A DNA stretch of 31,992 nucleotides, from the IMG/VR virus record IMGVR_UViG_3300010354_000342, positions 1 through 31,992 of that record. One strand, given 5' to 3'. The first letter of the stretch is position 1; every line of letters starts with the position of its first letter. The position numbers were made by a program, and so were the translations under genes. Below the pieces are notes generated by a model. The model did no database searches, was not told the origin of the DNA, and was given only the letters and a program-made list of their open reading frames with translations. Below, piece by piece: positions 12,266 through 21,924 of the stretch. The stretch is from a virus.

Positions 12266-12837
12266 GTGATTTAAGGGAATCAGGCTTACAGGATGCTTTA
12301 GATAAGTTTAAAACTTATGTAATTAAACAAGCTCGCACCAATTTAACGAAGGGACGTGCGCCTTTTGGATCACATAACAACACAAGAAAGTTATACAACT
12401 CATTAAAAGGTCAAGCGAAGGTATATGCAAAAGGGTATTCGTTAAGCTTTGAGATGGAGGAGTATGGAAACTATCAGGATAAAGGGGTAAAAGGTAAACG
12501 TTCAAGTGCAAAAGCCCCTAACTCACCGTATAAGTTTGGAAGTGGCAAAGGTAAGAAGGGAGGATTGACCGAAGGAATACAAAGATGGGTTAAAGCACGT
12601 AAATTTCAGTTTAGACAACGTGACCCCGAAACAAAGAAGTCAACAGGTAAATTCTTATCGTATGAACAAACAGCGTGGATAATTACAAAATCAATTTATG
12701 CTAAAGGGTTACGTCCAACTTTATTTTTCACTAAGCCATTTGAACAAGCGTACAAACGTTTACCACAGGAATTAGTCAACGACTTAAAAATAGATTTAGA
12801 GAAAATATTTAACTACTCAATTAAACAACCGAAATGA
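12259..12837 (+). CDS. Neck/head-tail joining protein candidate
   Basis: 192 residues, strongly basic, with RAPFGSHNNTRKLYNSLKGQ, a Gly/Lys-rich loop (FGSGKGKKGGLTEGIQRWV) and GLRPTLFFTKPF near the end. The pattern of Arg-Pro-X-X-F-F ending and N-terminal helix is reminiscent of HK97 gp10-like joining proteins. Confidence in the exact role is low. Overlaps both neighbours by 4-7 bases. Confidence 0.55.
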   Translation: MLSDLRESGLQDALDKFKTYVIKQARTNLTKGRAPFGSHNNTRKLYNSLKGQAKVYAKGYSLSFEMEEYGNYQDKGVKGKRSSAKAPNSPYKFGSGKGKKGGLTEGIQRWVKARKFQFRQRDPETKKSTGKFLSYEQTAWIITKSIYAKGLRPTLFFTKPFEQAYKRLPQELVNDLKIDLEKIFNYSIKQPK

Positions 12838-13856
12838 TAAGAGCAAGGTCACCGTATATTATTACAATTAACGAAACAAGCCAAGTTAGTACACGAATAG
12901 AATTATTTATAAGTGCTACAACGTTTAGTGCTACGCCACAATATAACTTAAGTAAAGCAATTCCTGCATCAAACGCTCCTGCTACATATTACGACATTGC
13001 ACCTTACATACGTGAATACTTTGACCATTCAATATATTCAAACATTACAACGTTAACAAGTTCTTATGGTAGTGTTCAAAAGGTAAATGTAAGAGTAAAG
13101 AGATACAAGACCGTTGGATTAACTGAGTCATTGATTGATAGTACAGACTACATTGCAACGGATGGTTATACAGAATTTGCAAATGGTGTGAATTATAGCG
13201 GTGGCAATTACTTGTTAGACCAAAAAACTTATTATTATCATAGTGGAAGTAATGCTGGATTTATATTGGTTTACGCTGCAGCAAACGATAAGATTAGATG
13301 GACTAATCAAACAGATGCTATTGTTTATTTAAGTTCATCTTTATCTTTAGGTTGGTATTACGTACCACGTTGCTATAATTCAGAATTTACAAAAGAATAT
13401 ACAGTTGAGGTTTTAAATAGTTCAAGCGTAATGCAAGCTACATGGACTTTTAAGCCTGTTGAGGAATGTTTATACACACCCGTAAAGGTTGACTTCATAA
13501 ATAAATACGGAGCGTTTCAAAGAGAGTTTTTCTTTAAAGCGTCAACTGATAATATCGAGGTGACTAACAAAGATTACAACTTAATGCAACCGTACAATTA
13601 TAGCTTAACAGGTGGGCAAAGAACTACGTACAATCAAAACGGAACGCAAACTATCAAGGTCAATAGTGGATGGGTTGAAGAGGATTTTAAAGACAACTTA
13701 AAGCAATTAATGTTAAGTGAAAAGGTGTTAGTTGATGAGAAACCTGCTATACTTAAAACTAAATCAATTGAATTAAACAAGTCTATTAATACTAAACAAA
13801 TAAATTATAGTTTAGAGTTTGAATTTGCGTATGACTTAGTAAACAATATAGTATAA
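12834..13856 (+). CDS. Tail structural protein (distal tail/baseplate region)
   Basis: 340 residues, beta-rich, starting RARSPYIITINETSQVSTRIELFI and with YYDIAPYIREYFDHSIYSN. It resembles a protein I associate with Bacteroidota phage tails, where it precedes a large baseplate-like protein, as here. No enzymatic motif. The shared start/stop bases with the next gene suggest coordinated stoichiometry. Confidence 0.6.
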   Translation: MIRARSPYIITINETSQVSTRIELFISATTFSATPQYNLSKAIPASNAPATYYDIAPYIREYFDHSIYSNITTLTSSYGSVQKVNVRVKRYKTVGLTESLIDSTDYIATDGYTEFANGVNYSGGNYLLDQKTYYYHSGSNAGFILVYAAANDKIRWTNQTDAIVYLSSSLSLGWYYVPRCYNSEFTKEYTVEVLNSSSVMQATWTFKPVEECLYTPVKVDFINKYGAFQREFFFKASTDNIEVTNKDYNLMQPYNYSLTGGQRTTYNQNGTQTIKVNSGWVEEDFKDNLKQLMLSEKVLVDEKPAILKTKSIELNKSINTKQINYSLEFEFAYDLVNNIV

Positions 13857-16093
13857 TGAGAAAGGTAGATATATATATTGAGGTTACAACTGATAACTAT
13901 GAGAAAATAGAGTTGTTTAATGATGAAGAGATACAAATAAATAGTTCAATTCAAAACATTCAAGATTTAGCAAAGGTATATACTGACTTTACTCAGTCAT
14001 TCACTATTCCTGCATCACCACATAACAACAGATTGTTTAATCATTTTTATCAAACAGACGTAGATGTAGATGCAAATAATAACCCTAACATAAGAAGAAA
14101 CGCATTTATCGAGATAGGCACGATTCCATTTCGTAGTGGGAAAATATCAATCGAAAGTTCAAACGTAGTAAAAGGACGTGTAGAGAGCTATTCTGTTACG
14201 TTTTACGGCGATTTAACGAGCTTAAAGGATAAGTTTGGTGATAAGACCTTAAAGGATTTAGATTTACGTTCATATGGGATGAGTTACAGCGGGACAGGTG
14301 TAAAGGCACGTTTATTAAATGCGAGTAGTCAGGATATAAAGTTCCCTTTAATCACATCAAAAAGGCATTGGACATATGGTTTAGGAACGAGTACATGCAT
14401 AGATACAACTGCTGGAGCGATTGTTTACAATGAATTGTTCCCTGCGTTAAAAGTGAAGCGTATTTTTGAAGCAATACAAAACGATTTCGGAGTATCATTT
14501 AATTCAAATTTTTTTAATCAATCATTGTTTACTGAGTTATTTTTATGGTTAAAAAATTCAAAAGACTTTTTAGCCTATAGTAATACTGAAAATTTAACTT
14601 TTAATAGTGTAACAGGAACTAATAATATACTACAAATACCACAATATGCGGAAGTTACGCGAACTCAAAATTTAAAAGTTTCAGCATATTTTACAAGTGC
14701 AACAGTTGGAATTAGGATTTTTATTGACGCAATATTAGACGGTAAACTCATAAAAACAACTGAAATAACAACGTCTGGATATGTGAGTGTTTATTTTAAC
14801 GCTGTATTATTTACAGGATTCAAATTGGAATTAAAAGCAAGAGCATCAACAGCAGGAACAGCAACCATAATATTTGCTTTTAATTATCAATATTATCAAA
14901 ATACATGGAATGGAGGTTTTGAAGTTTCGCCATATATAACAAACACAGCAAGTAGTGGAGCGGTTACTTTTACAAGCCCTTATGTTGACCCTTCGATTTA
15001 CGCACCTAATATAAAGATTAGTGACTTTGTAAGTGGTATATTTAAAATGTTTAATCTAACATGTTACGCTACTTCTGTAGACAACTTCCAGGTTGAGCCT
15101 TTAGATGATTGGTATACTAAAGGAGCAGTAATAGACATAACTAAATATGTTGACACGGATGAGATAACAATCGAACGCCACAAACTTTACAAAGAAATAT
15201 CATTTAATTACGAAAAGTCAGAAAGTTATTTAAACGAAAGATATTTTAACGAAACTACAAACGCAACGAGAGAATTTGGAGATGTTAAAGAATCATTTGC
15301 AAATTACGATGGAGATGAATACAAGGTTGAAGTACCTTTTGAAAATATATACTTTACTAAAGAAGATACAAACAACATTGACGAGCCACCGAGAGCATAT
15401 TTATTAAATGAAGATACTGCAACTGAAAACTACGATAATAAACCTATTTTACTTTACATAGATACTTATCAGACAACTTCATTTTATTTTAACGATGGGT
15501 CAGCTACTAATTTAATAACAGCTTACAGACCATTGTGCAATCAGATAACATACAACAATGCGGTTTATTCTAATCACTTTTCAACTGAGCCAAGTGCTTT
15601 TAATGGTGTGACAATTAACAATAGTTTGTACTCACAATATTACGGAAGCTATTTACAAAATCTATTTAACCCTAAAAACAGAATAACCAACGTTAAAGCG
15701 TTATTCCCTATTTCATTACTTACTTCTTTAAAGCTAAATGATAGGTTAATAATTAGAGATAAACGTTATATCATAAATGAAATGAAGGTTAACCTAACTA
15801 CAGGAGATGTAGATTTAGCGTTGATAAATGATTTTAGACAAATTGCAAACGTTAATATTCCTGTACAACCTGCTACACAAAGCACAGTGCAAGTTCCATT
15901 TATTCCTCAAGGCGAACAAGTTTTTGAATATCAAACTGTACATCCAACTTTAGGGTTAATAACGCAAACAATAACAACTGACATTGATGTTTTAGCAATC
16001 ATTACTATACCTGCAAACACAACAGGAAACTTAGTTGAATGGCCAATAACAAGAGACGGAGAATCTTATTTAACAATTTACCAAGATGCTTAA
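13856..16093 (+). CDS. Large tail/baseplate hub-like protein
   Basis: 745 residues. The N-terminus (KVDIYIEVTTDNYEKIELF..., SIQNIQDLAKVYTDFTQSFTIPASPHNNRLFNHF) matches a recurrent Bacteroidota phage tail protein whose DFTQSFTIP segment is typical. The middle is beta-rich with jelly-roll-like strands, and the C-terminal 100 residues are Thr/Pro/Gln-rich. Location before the tape measure and size fit a hub or baseplate component. A tail-associated hydrolase is not apparent. Confidence 0.6.
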   Translation: MRKVDIYIEVTTDNYEKIELFNDEEIQINSSIQNIQDLAKVYTDFTQSFTIPASPHNNRLFNHFYQTDVDVDANNNPNIRRNAFIEIGTIPFRSGKISIESSNVVKGRVESYSVTFYGDLTSLKDKFGDKTLKDLDLRSYGMSYSGTGVKARLLNASSQDIKFPLITSKRHWTYGLGTSTCIDTTAGAIVYNELFPALKVKRIFEAIQNDFGVSFNSNFFNQSLFTELFLWLKNSKDFLAYSNTENLTFNSVTGTNNILQIPQYAEVTRTQNLKVSAYFTSATVGIRIFIDAILDGKLIKTTEITTSGYVSVYFNAVLFTGFKLELKARASTAGTATIIFAFNYQYYQNTWNGGFEVSPYITNTASSGAVTFTSPYVDPSIYAPNIKISDFVSGIFKMFNLTCYATSVDNFQVEPLDDWYTKGAVIDITKYVDTDEITIERHKLYKEISFNYEKSESYLNERYFNETTNATREFGDVKESFANYDGDEYKVEVPFENIYFTKEDTNNIDEPPRAYLLNEDTATENYDNKPILLYIDTYQTTSFYFNDGSATNLITAYRPLCNQITYNNAVYSNHFSTEPSAFNGVTINNSLYSQYYGSYLQNLFNPKNRITNVKALFPISLLTSLKLNDRLIIRDKRYIINEMKVNLTTGDVDLALINDFRQIANVNIPVQPATQSTVQVPFIPQGEQVFEYQTVHPTLGLITQTITTDIDVLAIITIPANTTGNLVEWPITRDGESYLTIYQDA

Positions 16094-16259
16094 TACAATT
16101 ATTCAACTATTGAAGTCAAACGACTTCTACGGACAAAGCGAGATTATCGACATCGCTAAGGGCAAATATAAACTTACTAATTCTATTCGCGAAAGCTACA
16201 AACAAGCTAAAAGAGAGTTATTATTAAAACAAGCTGAAAGATGGCAGAAAAGAAAATAA
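16086..16259 (+). CDS. Small basic helical protein (57 aa)
   Basis: ATG at 16086 overlaps the preceding stop by 8 bases, and the TAA at 16257-16259 lies 19 bases inside the tape measure gene. The product is a basic helix (SIRESYKQAKRELLLKQAERWQKRK). It fills what would otherwise be a 147-base gap. Function unknown. Confidence 0.55.
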   Translation: MLNTIIQLLKSNDFYGQSEIIDIAKGKYKLTNSIRESYKQAKRELLLKQAERWQKRK

Positions 16260-17890
16260 TAGAGTTAGAGGTTAAGAATAATTTAGGTTCGCTTAAATCA
16301 CAGCTTAGAGAGGCGCAAGCGGAAGTAGCGAAGTTGTCGGAACAGTTTGGTGTAACATCTAAAGAGGCAGCCAATGCAGCGAAAAGAGCAGCAGAATTAA
16401 AAGATCAAATTGAAGATGCAAAGGCGTTAACGGATGCGTTTAACCCTGATGCTAAATTCAAAGCGTTGTCTTCTACATTGGGCGGTGTTGCGAGTGGTTT
16501 CGCTGCCTATCAAGGTGCTTTAGGTTTGATTGGTGTTGAGAGTAAAGAAGTAGAAGAACAACTTTTGAAGGTTCAAAGCGCTATGGCTTTGGCAGAAGGG
16601 TTACAATCAATTGGAGAGGCAAAAGATTCATTTATTCAGTTAGGTTCGGTAATAAAAAACCAAGTTGTAGCTGCATTTGCAACACTTAGAGGGGCTATAA
16701 TGGCGACGGGGATAGGATTAATAGTTACTGCTATTGCTGTTTTATTGCCAAAAATTATTGAATGGGCTGATTGGACAGGTAGAGCGCAAAGAAAACAAGA
16801 AGATTTAAATGATAGTTTAGAGAGACAACAATCTAAAATAAGAGAAAGCAGAAAAGAACTTGAAAGAGATTTAGATTTTCGTTTAAGATATGCGAGAGCT
16901 TTAGGTAAATCAGATGATGAATTAGCTAAGATAAAAGAAAGTAACACTAAAAAATCAAACGCAAGTATTTATTCTGAAATTGAAGCCGCTAGAAAAAGAC
17001 TGAAAGCATTACGTGAAGCTGATTTAGGAGTTATGGCTTCATCAAGGGAGGAATATGATGAGCTTGTAAAAAATAATAGAAAAAAACGTGAAGCAATTGT
17101 TCAAGAAATTAAAGGCTTAACAGATAGCATTAAAAGAAACAATGAAGATTTATTAATTGAACAAACAGAGCAAAATAGAAAAGAAAAAGAAGTAATTGTA
17201 AAAGGTGCTAAAGAAAAAAAGGAAGCAAAAGAGCGTGAAAAACTTGAAGAAATAAACACACTTAAAACTAAATCAGCTGATGATATTATAAGTGAAGAAA
17301 TTAGAAAAAGAGAACAATTAGCACAGATAAACAAAGAGGCAAATGAGGAATATATAAAAGATTTAAAGATAAGAGTAGAAAAAGAAGAGCAGCTTGAACA
17401 ACAAGCAAAGGAACAAAAAATAAGAATGGCAGGTCAAGCCTTCAGTGTTATTCAAGGCGTTGCAGACTTATTTGCACAAGGCAATGAAGAAGACCAAAGA
17501 AAAGCATTTGAAATAAATAAAGCAGCAAGTTTGGGTCAAGCTATTGTTAATACTGCTCAAGGTGTAACTGCTGCATTAACTGCTGGGGGTAATCCAATAA
17601 AATTAGCTACAGGTATGCAATTTGTTGAAGCTGGTTTGGTAGGTACTATTGGAGCTTTGAATATCGCCAAAATTGCTAACACACAATTCCAAGGTGGAGC
17701 AAGTAGTGGAGGAGGCAATACACCAACAGCAACAGCGCCACGTACTCCAAGTTTTGACATTATACAAGCACAACCACAAATGCAGTTAGGAGCGTTACAA
17801 CAACAACCAGTTAAAGCTTATGTTGTGAGTGGTGAAGTATCAACAGCACAAGCGTTAGATAGGAATAGAGTAAGAAATGCAACATTTTAA
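16241..17890 (+). CDS. Tape measure protein
   Basis: 549 residues. The N-terminal coiled coil (LKSQLREAQAEVAKLSEQF...) is followed by Gly/Ala-rich helices, a hydrophobic segment at 151-174 (GAIMATGIGLIVTAIAVLLP), a long charged coiled coil (185-400), a second hydrophobic helix region and a Gln/Pro-rich end with VKAYVVSGEVSTAQALDRNRVRNATF. This end is typical of Bacteroidota phage tape measures. It sets tail length and may insert into the host membrane; the length is modest, suggesting a short siphovirus tail. Opposite-strand ORFs here are shadows. Confidence 0.8.
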   Translation: MAEKKIIELEVKNNLGSLKSQLREAQAEVAKLSEQFGVTSKEAANAAKRAAELKDQIEDAKALTDAFNPDAKFKALSSTLGGVASGFAAYQGALGLIGVESKEVEEQLLKVQSAMALAEGLQSIGEAKDSFIQLGSVIKNQVVAAFATLRGAIMATGIGLIVTAIAVLLPKIIEWADWTGRAQRKQEDLNDSLERQQSKIRESRKELERDLDFRLRYARALGKSDDELAKIKESNTKKSNASIYSEIEAARKRLKALREADLGVMASSREEYDELVKNNRKKREAIVQEIKGLTDSIKRNNEDLLIEQTEQNRKEKEVIVKGAKEKKEAKEREKLEEINTLKTKSADDIISEEIRKREQLAQINKEANEEYIKDLKIRVEKEEQLEQQAKEQKIRMAGQAFSVIQGVADLFAQGNEEDQRKAFEINKAASLGQAIVNTAQGVTAALTAGGNPIKLATGMQFVEAGLVGTIGALNIAKIANTQFQGGASSGGGNTPTATAPRTPSFDIIQAQPQMQLGALQQQPVKAYVVSGEVSTAQALDRNRVRNATF

Positions 17891-17911
17891 TCAAATTTAA
17901 GTTATAAAGAT

Positions 17912-18478
17912 ATGCAGAACATAGAGCTAACAATTAAAGACGACGACCAAGGGGTTTTTGCTATTTCATTAGTAGATAAACCTGCAATTCAAGAAGATTT
18001 TATTTTTTTAAGTGAGATAAGCGTGGAATTGAAGGTTGCCAACGATGAGAAACGTGAAGTTGTAGGACTTGCTTTAGTGCCTAACAAACAGATTTACAGA
18101 CGTATACAAGATAAAGAATTTACTATCTCTTTCAGTGAAGAAACGATTGCAAAGGTTCAAGAATTGTATCTTAAAAAGAACTACAATAACAACGTAACGG
18201 TTGACCATGAACACAGCGTTGAAGGTGTTAGCTTAATCGAAAGTTGGATTGTTGAGGATGAGAAATTCGATAAGTCTAACTTGTACAATCTAAATGCGGT
18301 TAAGGGGTCGTGGGTTGTTAAAATGAAGGTTTACAATGAAGAAGTTTGGCAACAAATCAAAGACGGTAAATTCAAAGGGTTTAGCATCGAAGGGAAGTTT
18401 GACGGCTTAGACCAATTGGAAGCTGAAAGTCATGAGGACATCGTGAATGAAATTAAGGAACTTTTAAAATCAATATAA
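17912..18478 (+). CDS. XkdF-like prohead protease
   Basis: 188 residues. The family pattern is visible: LVPNKQIYRR, FTISFSEETI, VDHEHSVEGVSLIESWIVEDEKFD (H99 and H101), GSWVVKMKVYNEEVWQQIKDGKFKGFSIEG with Ser158. His and Ser in these motifs are the likely catalytic residues of the herpes/HK97-type prohead protease fold, which processes capsid and scaffold proteins. Unusually it directly follows the tape measure and lies 4 kb before the capsid gene. Confidence 0.8.
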   Translation: MQNIELTIKDDDQGVFAISLVDKPAIQEDFIFLSEISVELKVANDEKREVVGLALVPNKQIYRRIQDKEFTISFSEETIAKVQELYLKKNYNNNVTVDHEHSVEGVSLIESWIVEDEKFDKSNLYNLNAVKGSWVVKMKVYNEEVWQQIKDGKFKGFSIEGKFDGLDQLEAESHEDIVNEIKELLKSI

Positions 18479-18479
18479 A

Positions 18480-19196
18480 ATGGGAGTAACAATAGTAGAC
18501 AATACGCAAACAGTTAACAACGCAACATGGAAAGTACAGCCTGATGTGTTAAGTAGCGAAACAGGAATAGTTAAAGAAAACGGAACTATTCACTACATAG
18601 ATGGTAAGTTAAAATACCATTCTGATGGTGTGATTAAAGAAGTCGGTGTAGGTACAGATTACGCAATCGCTGTTTTAGATGTGATAACTTCTTTACCTAT
18701 TTCTTACTCAACCATAGGAGACCGTTTTTTATACACGGACGCTTTAGGAGGTGTAGTAGAATGGAATGGTGATTTTTGGGCGTATGTATTACAAAACTCA
18801 GTAGCAACAGTAGGTACATTAGTTACAAATACTAAAAACAACACTACGTACAGATGGAATGGTACAAGTTGGGCTACTTACACGGTACAAAAGGTCATCG
18901 ACCTAACATTGTCACGTAAAACAGATAGTTATACTTTAGTAGCTGCTGATAATGGACAAGTTGTTGAAATGAACAAAGCAACGGCGAACACTTTAACTGT
19001 ACCTTCAGGAGTATTCACAGCTGGTCAACAAGTATTAATTACACAATACGGAGCAGGTCAAACTACTATTGCTGGATCGGGTGTGACATTAAGAAGTGAC
19101 GGCGGTAAATTGAAAATCAATACTCAGTATTCGAGTGCTACTATTCTATTTATTTCTGCTACTGAGGCGTATGTGTTTGGTAATTTAGCATTGTAA
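18480..19196 (+). CDS. Tail fibre/structural protein with fibre-tip domain
   Basis: 238 residues. Residues about 75-105 (TSLPISYSTIGDRFLYTDALGGVVEWNGDFW) resemble the DUF2793-type module. Residues 145-238 (SYTLVAADNGQVVEMNKATANTLTVPSGVF..., GQQVLITQYGAGQTTIAGSGV...) match a beta domain very common at the C-terminus of phage fibre and appendage proteins. It is probably a receptor-facing or decoration component. It begins 1 base after the protease gene. Confidence 0.7.
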   Translation: MGVTIVDNTQTVNNATWKVQPDVLSSETGIVKENGTIHYIDGKLKYHSDGVIKEVGVGTDYAIAVLDVITSLPISYSTIGDRFLYTDALGGVVEWNGDFWAYVLQNSVATVGTLVTNTKNNTTYRWNGTSWATYTVQKVIDLTLSRKTDSYTLVAADNGQVVEMNKATANTLTVPSGVFTAGQQVLITQYGAGQTTIAGSGVTLRSDGGKLKINTQYSSATILFISATEAYVFGNLAL

Positions 19197-19444
19197 TGAG
19201 CTTAATACCTTCGTTTATTAGATATAAAGAAGTCACTACCGCATTGGATAGTGACTCTTTATTTTTACAACCAATCGATTCAGATATACCAAAGAAAATA
19301 AGTCTGGAAAACTTTCGTACTATGTTAGATATGGGAGACGAAGGCATTTTGTTTGGTGGGAATAATAGCATTGATGAAGATGTTTATAAAGTAATAGGAG
19401 GTTTAGGAATTAGTTTAAATTCAGATAAGATAATCAATGAGTGA
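19196..19444 (+). CDS. Small structural/appendage protein (82 aa)
   Basis: The N-terminus SFIRYKEVTTALDSDSLFLQPIDSDIPKKISLENF resembles the short 'D-x-L...KKIsLeN' linker modules found in phage appendage proteins. It sits between two fibre-like genes, overlapping them by 1 and 8 bases. Probably an adaptor or assembly factor; the role is inferred. Confidence 0.6.
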   Translation: MSLIPSFIRYKEVTTALDSDSLFLQPIDSDIPKKISLENFRTMLDMGDEGILFGGNNSIDEDVYKVIGGLGISLNSDKIINE

Positions 19445-20864
19445 TATAACAAAAAGAATAATAGTAAAAAAAGGGAATGGTGTTCCAACTATTCCTCCAA
19501 GCGCTGACCATAGAGACGGTACATGGAGCGCAACAGACATTTATGAGGGTGAGTTTTATTTAGACTTAGACACTGGCGATGTATATACAAACTTTAACGG
19601 ATTTATAACAAATATTAGTGCAACGTCTATAAATACAGCTTCAAAACTTAGTCATTCTGTTAAGTTAGCTGAAAATATAACAAAGGGTCAAGCTGCATAT
19701 GTAAGTGGTGCAAATGGTACCAATATGTTAGTGTCTAAAGCTGATAATACTACAGATTCAATGAGTTCTAAAACAATGGGGCTTATTGATGCAACAGGAG
19801 TTACTAACGACATTGTAAATATAATTACAGAGGGTTTACTTAGTGGTTTAAATACATCTACTGCTACAATTGGAGATCCAGTTTGGCTTGGTACAAGTGG
19901 CAATTTACTGTATGGTGTGGCTAATAAACCTGTTGCGCCTGCTCATATGGTATTTATGGGAATAGTTACACGAGTAAACTCAAGTAATGGTGAAATATTT
20001 GTGCATGTTCAAAATGGTTTTGAATTAGAAGAGTTACACAATGTTCTTATAACTGCAGAAGCTAATAATGATGTTTTATATTACGATAGTGCTTCACAAC
20101 TTTGGAAAAATGCGACTATTGAAGAAATATTAGGCACTTCAATACCTACATTAAAACCAAACGAAACATTTAGAGGAATAACACTACAAAACAACTCTAC
20201 TACAGTAACAACTTATGGAGGTGTAACAATGTCAACTTCTGCAAGTAACCTGGCTCAAGCAGTTGCATCTACAAATTACGCATCTAAACAAATCAGGTTA
20301 AGATATTACGCTTCTGTAGTTTCTGCAGGTAGATACACAGGTACACGTGGAAGTGCTTTATTATGGTATATTGGTGGCGGTTTTAGATATGTTTGTGATG
20401 TTTATATTTCAGACACAGCTTACGGTAGTGGATGCCGTCAATTTTACGGATTGCAAGGTTCTACAGCTGATTTAACATATAGTGATTCTGTACTTGTAAA
20501 CACTTTAATAAATTGCATTGGTGTTGGTTCTGATTCTGCAGATACTAATTTACAAGTATTTCACAACGATGGAACAGGAACGTGTACAAAAGTAGATTTA
20601 GGTGCTTCTTTTCCTGCGAATAGAGATAATACAAACGCTTTAACAACTGTTTATTCAATAGAGATATATAATGCTTCAGGAAGTTCAAACGTTAATTATA
20701 GAGTGATTAATAAAGAAACAGGAGCAACAGCAACAGGAACATTAACCACTAATTTGCCTGCATCAACTCAAGGTTTGAATTTCTTTGCGAGTAGATGCAT
20801 GGGTACAGGTATAACCAATTCAGGGCAATTTGATTTATTACAAATGGGAGTTTATTCAATATAA
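19437..20864 (+). CDS. Tail fibre-like protein
   Basis: 475 residues. Residues about 70-210 (HSVKLAENITKGQAAYVSG, SKTMGLIDATGVTNDIV, GDPVWLGTSGNLLYG, VAPAHMVFMGIVTR, FVHVQNGFELEELHNV) match a repeat-rich domain widespread in aquatic phage fibres. The C-terminal half (240-475) is a Thr/Ser/Gly-rich beta domain, likely the receptor-binding head. It is the largest fibre candidate. No repeat or reverse transcriptase suggesting diversification was seen. Confidence 0.75.
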   Translation: MSDITKRIIVKKGNGVPTIPPSADHRDGTWSATDIYEGEFYLDLDTGDVYTNFNGFITNISATSINTASKLSHSVKLAENITKGQAAYVSGANGTNMLVSKADNTTDSMSSKTMGLIDATGVTNDIVNIITEGLLSGLNTSTATIGDPVWLGTSGNLLYGVANKPVAPAHMVFMGIVTRVNSSNGEIFVHVQNGFELEELHNVLITAEANNDVLYYDSASQLWKNATIEEILGTSIPTLKPNETFRGITLQNNSTTVTTYGGVTMSTSASNLAQAVASTNYASKQIRLRYYASVVSAGRYTGTRGSALLWYIGGGFRYVCDVYISDTAYGSGCRQFYGLQGSTADLTYSDSVLVNTLINCIGVGSDSADTNLQVFHNDGTGTCTKVDLGASFPANRDNTNALTTVYSIEIYNASGSSNVNYRVINKETGATATGTLTTNLPASTQGLNFFASRCMGTGITNSGQFDLLQMGVYSI

Positions 20865-20866
20865 TT

Positions 20867-21100
20867 ATGGCAACATTTACATTAACATCACAAACAATTT
20901 CGTTAAGCGATGGAGGTTATAACGTTATGGTTATGCCTAATGAAGAGATACATCACTACATACATAGTTATGTTTATACAGATGATCCAAACCCAACTTT
21001 TATAGGTGATTTTATAACAGAACAAACACCATTGTTATTTAACAAATTTCAATCAATGGAAAATGTTCCTTTAGAAATACGACAAAATTATACTTTATAA
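20867..21100 (+). CDS. Small fibre-associated protein (77 aa)
   Basis: A beta-type protein (FTLTSQTISLSDGGYNVMVMP, HHYIHSYVYTDD) with a helical end. It follows the fibre gene by 2 bases, and a fibre assembly or decoration role is suggested by position only. Confidence 0.55.
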   Translation: MATFTLTSQTISLSDGGYNVMVMPNEEIHHYIHSYVYTDDPNPTFIGDFITEQTPLLFNKFQSMENVPLEIRQNYTL

Positions 21101-21111
21101 GTTAATAAATC

Positions 21112-21726
21112 ATGAATGAGATTAAGAACATTTTAGAGCAAATCAGAAAGACGAAAACAATAGTGCTAATCATAATCTTGCTTGGTCTCATTCTTTTTTA
21201 TTACAAGTCTTTAGTCACTACGGTAGTAATTAGCAAGGTTCATAAAGTTGATGAGGTAAAAAAAGACATCACTAATAATGTTTTGATTCAACAAATGCTT
21301 AACGACTTGATGTGTCAATATAACGCAGATAGAGCTTATGTATTTCAGTTTTCAAACAATGTAATGTACTACGATGGCACGCACCGAAACCATACATCTA
21401 TGAGCTTTGAAGTATGTAATAATGGTGTTAGTTACGAATCAAGAAACTTGCAAAAGTTACCTGTTAGCTTATTCCCTTTGTTTTTACAGCAAGTAATGTT
21501 AGATAAGTGTAAATATTCAGACATTAATAAATTACAAGAAACATCCACAAGGTTAGCTTTAAAGAAACAAGGTATAAAATCTTTATGTGTTGCGCCTTAC
21601 TTTAAAGACGGTTACTTTGTTGCTTACATTGGTATTGATTACGTTAAAGAATACAACGAATTAGATTTTGATTATAAGGATTTTAAACAAAAGACAAACG
21701 AAATAGGGTCTATTTTGTGTGAATAA
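21112..21726 (+). CDS. Membrane-anchored GAF-like protein
   Basis: 204 residues. A basic N-terminus, then a transmembrane helix at about 17-35 (TIVLIIILLGLILFYYKSL), then a soluble domain with CQYNADRAYVFQFSNNVMYYDG and MSFEVCNNGVSYESRNLQKLPVSLFP, which resembles GAF-like sensor domains (ADRayVFqFHNG...). No output domain follows. It may sense a ligand or be an inner-membrane virion component. It lies among virion genes, which is unusual for such a protein. Confidence 0.6.
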   Translation: MNEIKNILEQIRKTKTIVLIIILLGLILFYYKSLVTTVVISKVHKVDEVKKDITNNVLIQQMLNDLMCQYNADRAYVFQFSNNVMYYDGTHRNHTSMSFEVCNNGVSYESRNLQKLPVSLFPLFLQQVMLDKCKYSDINKLQETSTRLALKKQGIKSLCVAPYFKDGYFVAYIGIDYVKEYNELDFDYKDFKQKTNEIGSILCE

Positions 21727-21739
21727 ACAAATAAAAGTT

Positions 21740-21901
21740 ATGAGAAAAGGAGGAAAAAAAGGTTGCCAATGTAAAGATGGCACGTATTCAAAAGAATGTT
21801 GCGACGGTCAATCACAAGGTATTGGAAGCACTGAGCAACAAGTAGTAAGTAACGTAAACCATACAATTCAAGTAAGGGAAATTACAACAGAAAGAGGTTA
21901 A
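21740..21901 (+). CDS. Small Cys-motif protein (53 aa)
   Basis: The ATG at 21740 is preferred over a GTG at 21719 because it gives MRKGGKKGCQCKDGTYSKECCDG, a motif (CxC...YS..CC...QGIGS) I recognise from short proteins preceding head genes in Bacteroidota phages. Its four Cys may bind zinc. The C-terminus is disordered. Role unknown. Confidence 0.6.
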   Translation: MRKGGKKGCQCKDGTYSKECCDGQSQGIGSTEQQVVSNVNHTIQVREITTERG

Positions 21902-21924
21902 TAAAGTTATTAAAGAAAAACGTT

